From: Nocardia abscessus NBRC 100374
GTDB taxonomy: Bacteria; Actinomycetota; Actinomycetes; Mycobacteriales; Mycobacteriaceae
Assembly (NCBI RefSeq): GCF_000308455.1
Contig: NZ_BAFP01000080.1
Coordinates: 62,001 to 126,000, forward strand
Length of the DNA stretch: 64,000 bases
Direction: 5' to 3'
This document shows, one piece after another, positions 27,443-35,077 of this stretch; position 1 is the first letter of the stretch; the number at the start of each line of letters is the position of its first letter. A program made the position numbers and the translations under genes. The notes below the pieces were generated by a model. That model was given only the letters and a program-made list of their open reading frames with translations. It did no database searches and was not told the origin of the DNA.

Positions 27443-28288
27443 TCAGAATGCGTAGCGGTGGTACTGGGCGATCATCCGCATCGCCGGGATCAGCGACATC
27501 ACTTTCCCCATCAACTGGTAGCCGCCGGACACGCCGGTTTTGAACGACTCGGCGTCGAACACCGACAGGGCGGAGATCGGGCGCACCCCGGGCACCGCGG
27601 CGACGATGTCGTCGGGACCGTCGATCGCCCAGTGCAGCGTCGAACCGGAGCGCCGAACGACGGCGTTGATCTTCTGGGACTTGATCCCGAGGGTGTTGAA
27701 GGCGTCGAATTGCAGTTCGCCGGAGGGGAAGTGCGCGACCACCGCGCGCAGTAGAGCCACGCCGTCGGCTTCGGTGAGGTACATCGTCAGCCCCTCGGCG
27801 ATGAGCAGCACGGGGCGGTCGGACGGAATCTTCTCCAGCCATGCAGGGTCCGTCACGGACGCGGCGACACGGTGATGGTGTTCGCGGGACGGGTAGAGCC
27901 GTTCGTGCAGCGCGATCACTTCGGGGTAGTCGACGTCGTACCACTCGACGCCGGGGCCGGGGTCAAGCCGAAACGCTCGGCTATCCAGCCCACATCCGAG
28001 ATGCAACACCGTGGCACGGTCGTGCTCGGCGAGGAACTCGCGCGCCCAGTGGTCGAAATGAACGGTGCGAACGGTCACTCCGGACGCATTGCGCGGCGTG
28101 ATGCCGGTGCTGCGCCAGTCGTAGTCGATGCGGGCGACCACGTCCTTGGCCAAGGCGTCACCCAGTAGGGGCTTGTCCGCATCCGCATCCAGGGCCTTGG
28201 CGTACAGCGTCGCGAGCATCGTCTGCGGTGCTCCGGTGAGGTCGACGCGAATCTTTCCCGCTCCGGATCGATCATCGTTTGAACGCAT
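27443..28288 (-). CDS. SAM-dependent methyltransferase of the leucine carboxyl methyltransferase type
   Basis: 281 aa. The SAM motif VLHLGCGLDSRAFRL (about 90-104), WYDVDYPEV and LLIAEGLTMYL are diagnostic of the PF04072-like actinobacterial methyltransferases, which often methylate small metabolites or polyketides. ATG 28288 was chosen because a good promoter ends 7 bases upstream, giving a leaderless mRNA; GTG 28306 would lie inside the promoter. The promoter is overlapped by a large inverted repeat, so expression is probably repressed until a ligand appears. No regulator gene adjoins it. Confidence 0.88.
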   Translation of the reverse strand: MRSNDDRSGAGKIRVDLTGAPQTMLATLYAKALDADADKPLLGDALAKDVVARIDYDWRSTGITPRNASGVTVRTVHFDHWAREFLAEHDRATVLHLGCGLDSRAFRLDPGPGVEWYDVDYPEVIALHERLYPSREHHHRVAASVTDPAWLEKIPSDRPVLLIAEGLTMYLTEADGVALLRAVVAHFPSGELQFDAFNTLGIKSQKINAVVRRSGSTLHWAIDGPDDIVAAVPGVRPISALSVFDAESFKTGVSGGYQLMGKVMSLIPAMRMIAQYHRYAF

Positions 28289-28325
28289 GTTCAATATGTT
28301 AAACACGCGTTCAATCGACAGTCAA
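28279..28325 (-). promoter_or_regulatory. Leaderless promoter with overlapping operator
   Basis: On the minus strand TTGACT (28325-28320), an 18-base spacer and TAACAT (28301-28296) lie 7 bases before the ATG at 28288. A nearly perfect inverted repeat covers them: TTGAACGCATGTT (28279-28291) and AACACGCGTTCAA (28302-28314), with one mismatch and a 10-base centre. The repeat covers the -10, the presumed start site and the first codons, the position of a repressor site. Confidence 0.78.
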
Positions 28326-28466
28326 AGGACGCGCAGCATCGTGAGTGGCCGGTTCCGGCCGCGGACGCTGTCGGCGGCACAGGACGGAGCGCCCGGCGGC
28401 CCGCAGTTTGTTCCAACCCCACCGCCGCCCAGCTGAAGCGGCGTGACACAGGTCACATCAACCAGT

Positions 28467-28495
28467 TGTCACGTTCGGGCGGGCTGGCTTGTCCC
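28467..28495 (+). promoter_or_regulatory. Candidate ECF41-dependent promoter
   Basis: TGTCAC (28467-28472) is followed after 17 bases by TGTCCC, 38 bases before the flavoprotein start. ECF41 promoters are described with a TGTCACA-like -35 and a CGTC-like -10, so the match is good at -35 and fair at -10. Confidence 0.5.
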
Positions 28496-28533
28496 ATAGC
28501 CGACCACACAGAACGAGCCCCAAGGAGCAAGCG

Positions 28534-29718
28534 ATGAACACCGACACCACCACCCGAGAAATCGTCGTCCTCGGCGCCGGCTACACCGGCATGCTGGCCG
28601 CCATCCGGCTGGCTCGCAACACTCGCAAACTGGATGTGCGCATCACCTTGGTGAACCCCTCCGTCCGCTTCACCGAACGGCTGCGCATGCACCAGGTCGC
28701 CGCCGGACAGGAATTGGCCAACCACGATATTCCCGCCCTGCTGACCGGATCGGGCATCGACTTCCACCAGGCCACCGCCACCGCCATCGACGCCGAGGCC
28801 CGCCTGATCACCCTCGACGACGGCGCGATCCTGCACTACGACAACCTCGTCTACGCGCTCGGTAGCAGCACCGATACGAGCATCGTCCCCGGTGCGAATG
28901 AGCACGCCTGGACGCTCAACGATCCCCGTCTGGCGCACCGCTTTTCGCAGCGCCTGACCGAAGTGGCCCTGGCCGGTGGCGGCGTCACCGTCTGCGGCGG
29001 CGGACTCACCGGCATCGAAGCCGCCGCCGAGATCGCCGAGGCGCACCCGGGCCTGACCGTCACGCTCGTCAGCCATGCCGAACCCGGTTCGATGATGGGG
29101 GACAAGGCCCGCGCCTACCTGAACCGAGTTCTCGACCGGCTCGGTGTGGTCCGCAGGGTCGGCGTGAAGGTCACCAAGGTGCTGCCCGACGCCGTGCGAC
29201 TGGACACCGGCGAACTGATCGCCTCGGAGCTGACCCTGTGGACCACCGGCGTCAAGGTCTCACCACTGGCCGCCCAGGCCGGAATAGCGACGGACGCGAA
29301 AGGCCTCATCATCACCGACCCCACCCTGCGCTCGGTGTCGCACCCGGAGATCCACGCCATCGGTGACGCCGCGCTGGTTCAGCAGAACTGGGGCCAGATC
29401 CACGGCACCTGCCAGAGTGGTTTGCCCACCGCCGCCTACACCGCCGACACCCTGGCCCGGCTGCTGCGCGGCAAGACCGTGCAGCCGTTCCGCTACGGCT
29501 ACTTCCACCAGCCGGTGAGCCTGGGCCGCAAGGACGCGGTCATCCAGTTCACCAATGCCGATGACACCCCGAACCGCTGGTACCTCAAGGGCAAGGCCGC
29601 CGTCGCCTACAAGCAGTCGGTGAGCAGCACCCCGCCGCTGGCCTTCAAGATGAGCAAGTACATGAAGGCGCAGGTACAGCTGTCCAAGGGCGGCCGCGCC
29701 ACCCGCGAGACCGCATGA
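28534..29718 (+). CDS. FAD-dependent NAD(P)H oxidoreductase (NDH-2-like), ECF41 partner
   Basis: 394 aa. The FAD motif VLGAGYTGMLAA (about 12-23), the NAD(P) motif VCGGGLTGIEAAAE (about 151-164) and HAIGDAAL near residue 275 place it with type II NADH dehydrogenase-like flavoproteins. The C-terminal part (KGKAAVAYKQ, FKMSKYMKAQ) could touch the membrane surface. ECF41 sigma factors are usually encoded beside a carboxymuconolactone decarboxylase, oxidoreductase or epimerase gene, and this fills that role. An AAGGAG site lies 8 bases before the ATG. Confidence 0.9.
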   Translation: MNTDTTTREIVVLGAGYTGMLAAIRLARNTRKLDVRITLVNPSVRFTERLRMHQVAAGQELANHDIPALLTGSGIDFHQATATAIDAEARLITLDDGAILHYDNLVYALGSSTDTSIVPGANEHAWTLNDPRLAHRFSQRLTEVALAGGGVTVCGGGLTGIEAAAEIAEAHPGLTVTLVSHAEPGSMMGDKARAYLNRVLDRLGVVRRVGVKVTKVLPDAVRLDTGELIASELTLWTTGVKVSPLAAQAGIATDAKGLIITDPTLRSVSHPEIHAIGDAALVQQNWGQIHGTCQSGLPTAAYTADTLARLLRGKTVQPFRYGYFHQPVSLGRKDAVIQFTNADDTPNRWYLKGKAAVAYKQSVSSTPPLAFKMSKYMKAQVQLSKGGRATRETA

Positions 29719-29787
29719 TCCCCCGCGTCGGAGGCCGGATGACGAATCCGGCCTCCCAGTGGACCCCGATCCTCGAGACCGGTAGGT

Positions 29788-30720
29788 ATGAGTCCCATGC
29801 AGGACCACAGCGATAGGCAGGCGCCCGCCGCCGAGCGGGCCGACGCACCGATCGACCCCTTCGTCGAACACCGCCGACTCCTCTTCGGCACCGCCTATCG
29901 GATGCTCGGCAGCGTCGCCGACGCCGAGGACATCTTGCAGAGTGCCTGGCTGAAATGGAACGCGGCAGACCGGTCTGCGGTCGAGCACCCCAAGTCCTAC
30001 CTGGTCCGCACCGTCACCAATCTCTCGCTCAACCGCCTCACCTCCGCCCGGGCCACCCGCGAGACCTATGTCGGTCCGTGGCTTCCCGAACCGCTGCTCA
30101 CCGCACCCGACACCGCCGAGGAGATCGAAATGGCCGACACCGTGTCGACCGCCATGCTGGTCGTCCTCGAAACCCTCGATCCCACCGAGCGCGCCGTCTT
30201 CGTACTGCGCGAGGTGTTCGGTTACACCCACGCCGAAATCGGCGGCTTCCTGGATCGCCCCGAGGCGACCGTCCGTCAGATCTCGCACCGTGCACGCAAT
30301 CACGTGCAGGCCCGCCGCCTGCGCTTCGACGCCGACGACGAATCCCGCAGAGAGATCACCGAGAAGTTCATGGCCGCCTGTCACGGCGGCGACCTCAACG
30401 CCCTCATGGAACTTCTCGCCCCCGACGTGACCTTGTGGAACGACGGCGGCGGCATCGTCACCGCGGCCCGCCGCCCACTGCACGGCCCCGACCACGTGGC
30501 GCGCTGGATGCTGGGCGTCATGACCAAGCCGGTCTCCGCCGGCATCCGCCTCGAACCCGCGATCGTCAATGGCGAACTCAGCATTATCGGCGTGATCGGA
30601 GACTACCGAGTCGGCGCCCTCACCTACGACATCGTCAACGGCCGCATCGAAAACATCCGCTTCCAGGTCAACCCGACCAAGCTGGGTGGAATCCAGTCCA
30701 CGGGCGAAGGCTCCTCCTGA
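29788..30720 (+). CDS. ECF41-group RNA polymerase sigma factor with SnoaL-like C-terminal domain
   Basis: 310 aa. Region 2 (HRRLLFGTAYRMLGSVADAEDILQ, about 30-53) and region 4 (ALDPTERAVFVLREVFGY... about 130-170) flank the linker motif WLPEP. The C-terminal SnoaL-like domain carries DGGG (about 214) and NPTKL (about 298). These three motifs define ECF41, whose C-terminal domain replaces an anti-sigma factor and tunes activity. It probably drives the preceding flavoprotein gene. The inducing signal is unknown. ATG 29797 is an alternative start. Confidence 0.93.
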   Translation: MSPMQDHSDRQAPAAERADAPIDPFVEHRRLLFGTAYRMLGSVADAEDILQSAWLKWNAADRSAVEHPKSYLVRTVTNLSLNRLTSARATRETYVGPWLPEPLLTAPDTAEEIEMADTVSTAMLVVLETLDPTERAVFVLREVFGYTHAEIGGFLDRPEATVRQISHRARNHVQARRLRFDADDESRREITEKFMAACHGGDLNALMELLAPDVTLWNDGGGIVTAARRPLHGPDHVARWMLGVMTKPVSAGIRLEPAIVNGELSIIGVIGDYRVGALTYDIVNGRIENIRFQVNPTKLGGIQSTGEGSS

Positions 30721-30737
30721 GGGACCGCGCTATGCGG

Positions 30738-32093
30738 TCATGCCGCGAGCAATGCCCGGGTTCGGTCGTTGAAGTCCATGACCAAGGGGTGCGGACCGAA
30801 GGCCGCCATGTGTTGCTGTATGTCGCGCACGGCTTCCACGGAGCGGGAGGACTTGACCTTGCGCGCGAGATCCAGCGTCCGCACCCCTGCCGCGTGCGCG
30901 GCTTCGAGGTCTCGCTTCTGAATGTGGGTGACCGCGAGCGCGGCGTGGGAGAGCGCGCCCCGGCGTGCGCGATTCTGCGTGCGGGCGTAGGCGATCGATC
31001 GGCGAGCGTGCGACGCGGCTTCTTCTGACTGTCCGAGGTCGCGAAACGCGTTCGCCCACTCGCCGCAGATGTATGCCTGGTCGATGAAGCGTGCCCACTC
31101 GGGCTCTCGGTCGGGGTCGATCCGGGCGAACGCGTTTTCCGCTGCGTTGATCGCGTGCGCGGTACCGGCTTTGTCACCGATGACAGCGAGAGAGCGAGCC
31201 TCCAAGGTCCACAGGTCCGCCAGGCAAGCGGGCGCGTCAACCTTCGACAGGCCTTGGCGACCCGCCTGGGCAAGTCGTCGGCCTTCGTGCGGGTACCCGA
31301 GCAAGGTTGCCTGGTCGGCCAAGCCGGCGAGCACGTGAGCGCCGAGCGCGGGATCGCGGGACTCTTCGGCCAAGCGAAGCGCCTGGATCAGATAGCGCTG
31401 CGCCGTCCCGTGCTCGCCGTTGTCGAACGCCATCCACCCGAGCAGGTAGGTCTGTTCGGCTGCCGCACCGCACAGCGCCAACCGGACGTCCTCGGTATGG
31501 GTACGCCGCAACAGCGGGTACACGTGCTCGTTCATGTAGGCCGCCAAAACGAGCCGTCCGGACCCACCGCCTTGGAAGATATCCATTTCCTGGAAGGTGC
31601 TGAACATGTTCTTGACGGCGGTGACGTCTTCGAGCCGTACCCGTTGCCGCTGATCCGGCAGCTGATCGAGGGTGTTCAGCAACCAGTCGCGGGACGGCCC
31701 GATCGCCGCTACCGCCGCGAACGGAGCTGTGGACAGGAACTTTCTGCGATCCACGTCGGCCCTCCCGAGGTCTGCGACTGCTTCGAGTGTCTGTGTCCAC
31801 GATGGGCTGTAGACGAGGGCGCGGTCAACGGTCGGTATCTCGCCCAGGCCGAGGTCGTAGGTAGTCACGCGATAGCCGAATTGCGCCGAGAACAGGTCGG
31901 CGAGGAGCGCCGGAACCGGCGGGCGCGGGCGCTCTCCCTCGTCCACCCACCGACGCACGCTGGAGGCGTCCGGCCTGATCTGGGGCTCGCCCCGTTCGGT
32001 CGCCAGTGTGCGCACGCGACGCGCCAGTTCACTACGACTCCAACCTGAACGGGCCAGCCACTCGGAAAGGTGCATGTTCGCACTGTTCATCAT
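30738..32093 (-). CDS. XRE-type regulator with TPR-like helical C-terminal part
   Basis: 451 aa. An N-terminal helix-turn-helix (about 5-60: LSEWLARSGWSRSELARRVR) is followed by a Tat-like segment DRRKFLSTAPFAAVAA (about 112-127) and then about 300 residues of alpha-helical tetratricopeptide-like repeats (AEESRDPALGAHVLAGLA, FRDLGQSEEAASHARRSI). Such proteins are frequent in Streptomyces and Nocardia and often sit beside small unknown genes. The RR-FL stretch is internal, so it is not an export signal by position. Start 32093 has GGTGGG upstream. Confidence 0.82.
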   Translation of the reverse strand: MMNSANMHLSEWLARSGWSRSELARRVRTLATERGEPQIRPDASSVRRWVDEGERPRPPVPALLADLFSAQFGYRVTTYDLGLGEIPTVDRALVYSPSWTQTLEAVADLGRADVDRRKFLSTAPFAAVAAIGPSRDWLLNTLDQLPDQRQRVRLEDVTAVKNMFSTFQEMDIFQGGGSGRLVLAAYMNEHVYPLLRRTHTEDVRLALCGAAAEQTYLLGWMAFDNGEHGTAQRYLIQALRLAEESRDPALGAHVLAGLADQATLLGYPHEGRRLAQAGRQGLSKVDAPACLADLWTLEARSLAVIGDKAGTAHAINAAENAFARIDPDREPEWARFIDQAYICGEWANAFRDLGQSEEAASHARRSIAYARTQNRARRGALSHAALAVTHIQKRDLEAAHAAGVRTLDLARKVKSSRSVEAVRDIQQHMAAFGPHPLVMDFNDRTRALLAA

Positions 32094-32313
32094 GCCCACC
32101 GTTTCGTCACTGCGAGAGGCCGATCCACCACCTTTCAACACCCGCTGCGACCTTACTCGCAGCGACTTCGCGGTGTGTGCTGAATGCGCGCCCGGTAAGG
32201 GGAGCTCAGCGCAATTGCTGCCGCAGGCTCACTCCCGCCTCATGGCAAGTTTCACGGTTGCGCGGAACCGGGCGCATCTCTACAGTCGATCGAGCTGAGC
32301 AGGGGGTTTGATG

Positions 32314-32802
32314 ATGAGCTGGATACCCTTCGGCGACACGCCGCTGTCGCGGTGCACCTACTACCGGCAGGTGTGCGATCTTCCTGCGCAGGTCGATCCA
32401 CCCTACGTGGGGCGCATAGTCCTACGCATGGGGGTGGCGTGGGCGGTGATCATGCCCGCCACGTTGGGTCAGAACGTGAAGGTGTGGATGCAGCGGCACG
32501 GCTACGCGGTCGGGCCGATCATGTCGCATCCCCGGTCGAAGCGGTGGACTTACCTCACGCGACCCGATCTGCCGGACGACATGACACTGTTCGCGGAGAT
32601 GTTCCGGCTCAACGTCTCGGTGGTGCGTGCGGGCGGCACCGTCGCCTTGCCGAGCCCGGCCGATCGGGGGACCACGTTCCGGGCATGGATCAACCTCCCG
32701 GACAACACATTCCGTCCCACCGGGAGCGTCGTGGTGGCCGCCATCCGTGGATGCGTAGCCGAACGCATCGCGCGCCGAAGGCAGGGCTTCTTGGATGCCT
32801 GA
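32314..32802 (+). CDS. Hypothetical protein, divergent from the XRE/TPR regulator
   Basis: 162 aa. It contains AVIMPATLGQNVKVWMQRHG, a Trp/Tyr-rich middle and GGTVALPSPADR (about 102-113), a segment faintly like primase-polymerase loops. I assign no function. ATG 32314 stands 7 bases after AGGGGG. It overlaps the next gene by 8 bases, and the pair ends at a hairpin, so they form a two-gene operon facing the regulator. Confidence 0.7.
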   Translation: MSWIPFGDTPLSRCTYYRQVCDLPAQVDPPYVGRIVLRMGVAWAVIMPATLGQNVKVWMQRHGYAVGPIMSHPRSKRWTYLTRPDLPDDMTLFAEMFRLNVSVVRAGGTVALPSPADRGTTFRAWINLPDNTFRPTGSVVVAAIRGCVAERIARRRQGFLDA

Positions 32803-33124
32803 GAGCGGCGGCAATACGTGGAACACCCTGATGCACTGCGAAATAGGCGAAGGCGGTCGCCGGGGTCGGCGCTCGGACGGCAAGGAAGTGCCGGCGGTGA
32901 ACGGTGATGGGCGCCGTGGATCTCCGGTCCCGCCCGAGCCGGATGTCCACTTGTCGGTGTTCTGGCACGGTGCCCGGATGGACTTCGTCGCCTGCCTCAC
33001 CGCCGCGTGCTTGTTCGTACAGGAGTGGCGTGCCCGGCACTGGCACGACGCGGTCGAAGTGTCGACCGACGACGTCGACGGGTACCCGCGATTGCCGTGT
33101 GAGCGGCTGTACCTGGAGCCTTGA
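32795..33124 (+). CDS. Hypothetical small protein
   Basis: 109 aa. The N-terminal 45 residues are Gly/Arg-rich and probably disordered; the C-terminal part (HLSVFWHGARMDFVACLTAACLFVQEWRARHWHDAVEVSTDD) looks folded. No family recognised. The start overlaps the preceding stop by 8 bases, which suggests coupling. A later start near ATG 32833 would remove much of the disordered part. Confidence 0.6.
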   Translation: MPESGGNTWNTLMHCEIGEGGRRGRRSDGKEVPAVNGDGRRGSPVPPEPDVHLSVFWHGARMDFVACLTAACLFVQEWRARHWHDAVEVSTDDVDGYPRLPCERLYLEP

Positions 33125-33143
33125 GAGTCTGGACAGATGAACT

Positions 33144-33172
33144 GCGGCTCCGGGCGTAACGCTCGGAGCCGC
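33144..33172 (+). terminator. Hairpin after the small-gene operon
   Basis: GCGGCTCCGGGC pairs with GCTCGGAGCCGC (one G-U pair) around the loop GTAAC. No T-run follows, as is common in actinobacteria. The sequence is almost the same as the hairpin at 35028-35064 on the other side of the 33.3-35.0 kb cassette. Confidence 0.75.
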
Positions 33173-33276
33173 CGACCGCGATCCGCCCGCGACACCCCGC
33201 CTCCGTCCGCCGCTTGCCCGGTACACGTGCGGGAGCAAAACTGTAGTGCTCCGACCATGACGAGAGGGAGGTAGAC

Positions 33277-33843
33277 GTGGGGAATGACGAGCAGATGATC
33301 ATGGATCTCGGCGTACCCGTCGAGCAGACTAGATGGGGTATATGGGTCGCCCCCGACCGGCGTGCGGCACAGGTGCGGAAATTTCTCGATCGGGCCGGAC
33401 TGCCTGCATTACCGCAGGAACCATGGGACTTCGAATCAGACGAGGCAGACCAGATCAGCGACAAGATCGCGGAGCTCTTTCCGGATGCGGAAGCTGTAAC
33501 ACTCCCCGAAAACGCAGACAACGTCGATCAACTGGTGTGCTTCATCGGAGAATGGTTCATCCGGTATCTCGATGCTCGATGGCTCGACCTGACCGATATG
33601 CCATCCGGCTACAACGACTGCGAAGACATTTCCATATACGGCGACATCAAGCCGGGTATAGCCTTCGAATTCCAGGACTGGAAGACCTGCACCGCGGAAC
33701 TACTTGTGAAGTTCGTTATCGAGCACGAGTTCATCGACATAATCGAGTTGGTGTGCGTGGCATTCTGGAGGCTCCGCAAGGGCGGCGCTCCATCGTTCTC
33801 CGAGTTGAGCACCAACTTTTCCGATCACCCTCCTTTCATGTGA
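33277..33843 (+). CDS. Hypothetical acidic protein, candidate immunity protein
   Basis: 188 aa from GTG 33277, with a strong GGGAGG upstream. It is acidic and rich in aromatic residues (WFIRYLDARWLDL, EFQDWKTC), soluble, and unlike any family I recognise. Base composition is visibly less GC-rich than in neighbouring genes. Size, charge and pairing with the nuclease-like gene 40 bases downstream resemble immunity proteins of polymorphic toxins, but immunity genes usually follow the toxin, so this is inference only. Confidence 0.65.
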   Translation: MGNDEQMIMDLGVPVEQTRWGIWVAPDRRAAQVRKFLDRAGLPALPQEPWDFESDEADQISDKIAELFPDAEAVTLPENADNVDQLVCFIGEWFIRYLDARWLDLTDMPSGYNDCEDISIYGDIKPGIAFEFQDWKTCTAELLVKFVIEHEFIDIIELVCVAFWRLRKGGAPSFSELSTNFSDHPPFM

Positions 33844-33883
33844 TCCAAAATTAACGCTTGCTTCGTAAGTTTGGGGGCGGGTC

Positions 33884-34969
33884 TTGCCTGGCGACGGTTA
33901 CGACAGTGATCGCAACGGATTCGATAGCAATGAGCGTGGCCGGATCTTCGAAAATGGTGCCGATCGATTCTTCCGCGATCGCGATAATGGATACGTCATC
34001 CATTCCCGAACTTACGAAGTCGGGAAAGATAGAATTCAATTCGACAAGATCAAGGAAGCTCGCGGCCTCATCTTCACCATCGAAGAAAAGTCGGGCAGAA
34101 TCCGGGGGGAGAAAGACGAAAAGCAACTCAGAGCGGTACGAGAGCTTCTGGATAAGAATAAGAATCACCAGCATGTGTTGCGGTCCGTCCAAGGTGAGTC
34201 GATCTCGAGGGAAGCGCAGGAACTCATTGTCGGATTGATCCGGGACTTCCCGGATCAGTTCACGCACCAAGTCATAGCGCGAGCCGATGCCCGCGAGATC
34301 TGGGCTCGAGGGCGCGCGTTGGAGCAGGGCCAGCAGCTCGAATTGCCCGGTGTCGGCGAGAAGGCCCGCCAGCAGCGGCGGCAGGAGAAGGCGAAGCGGC
34401 AGGACAAGATCGCGGAGCTGGCGAAGGCGCGACAGCGTGGCGAAACGTTCCGGAAGATGTTGCGGTTCCGGGAAGGCGTCGCGCGTGGTCGTGTGGAAGC
34501 CCCGCAGCAGGTCGAACGCGACCGGCAGGCCCGAGAGCAAGCCGAGCGCGCCAGGCAGGGGCGCCGAACGCCGGAAACCGAGCGTGCGCGGGTTGAGCGT
34601 GAGGCCGCCGAACGGGTGGCGCGGGAATTCCCGGTGCCCAACCAGTTTCCGCAGCGTGAGGCCGCTGACGTTGGGGAACAAGCGGCCCGAGAGGCGGCCG
34701 GTGTGGAGCGTGCCGCAGCCGAGGCCCGCGCGGCAGCCGAGAAGGAACGGGAAGCTGCGATCAGGGCCCGAGACGAGGCGCGGAACGCGGCGTTCAGGGA
34801 GTTGGACGAAAAGGGGCTTCTGTCCGAGGTGGAGAGACTTCTGTGGTTGGGGCAGCCAACTCACCCGCAAGCGGCGGTGGAGCAGTTGCCTGGTCATGCG
34901 CCGCGCGTGGAGCGGGGCGGCACCGGACAAGGACAAGACCGCTCACGCGGAGTAGCCCGCGACCGATAA
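33884..34969 (+). CDS. PD-(D/E)XK-like domain with long coiled coil, candidate toxin or toxin relic
   Basis: 361 aa from TTG 33884, the only start codon after the in-frame TAA at 33866; GGGGGCGGG precedes it. Residues about 20-95 show D54, E67-x-K69 (FTIEEKS) and Q81, the spacing of a PD-(D/E)XK nuclease core. Residues about 120-330 are a highly charged Arg/Glu/Ala helix likely to form a coiled coil, and the tail is Gly/Arg-rich. The 5' third is AT-richer than the rest. The domain starts almost at residue 1, as in C-terminal toxin tips separated from their carrier. A function is not proven. Confidence 0.55.
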   Translation: MPGDGYDSDRNGFDSNERGRIFENGADRFFRDRDNGYVIHSRTYEVGKDRIQFDKIKEARGLIFTIEEKSGRIRGEKDEKQLRAVRELLDKNKNHQHVLRSVQGESISREAQELIVGLIRDFPDQFTHQVIARADAREIWARGRALEQGQQLELPGVGEKARQQRRQEKAKRQDKIAELAKARQRGETFRKMLRFREGVARGRVEAPQQVERDRQAREQAERARQGRRTPETERARVEREAAERVAREFPVPNQFPQREAADVGEQAAREAAGVERAAAEARAAAEKEREAAIRARDEARNAAFRELDEKGLLSEVERLLWLGQPTHPQAAVEQLPGHAPRVERGGTGQGQDRSRGVARDR

Positions 34970-35027
34970 GCCGTCCGCCCTGCCAGCGGCTCACAGTGTG
35001 GTCGGCCCCCGATTGCGGATTGGTTTC

Positions 35028-35064
35028 GACTGCGGCCCCGGGCGTAATGCTCGGGGCCGCAGTC
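35028..35064 (+). terminator. Hairpin terminator after the coiled-coil gene
   Basis: GACTGCGGCCCCGGGC pairs with GCTCGGGGCCGCAGTC (one G-U pair) around the loop GTAAT, and TTTT follows at once on the plus strand. It also lies beyond the 3' end of the convergent acyl-CoA synthetase gene, so it may stop both. Confidence 0.85.
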
Positions 35065-35077
35065 TTTTCCGGCGAGC

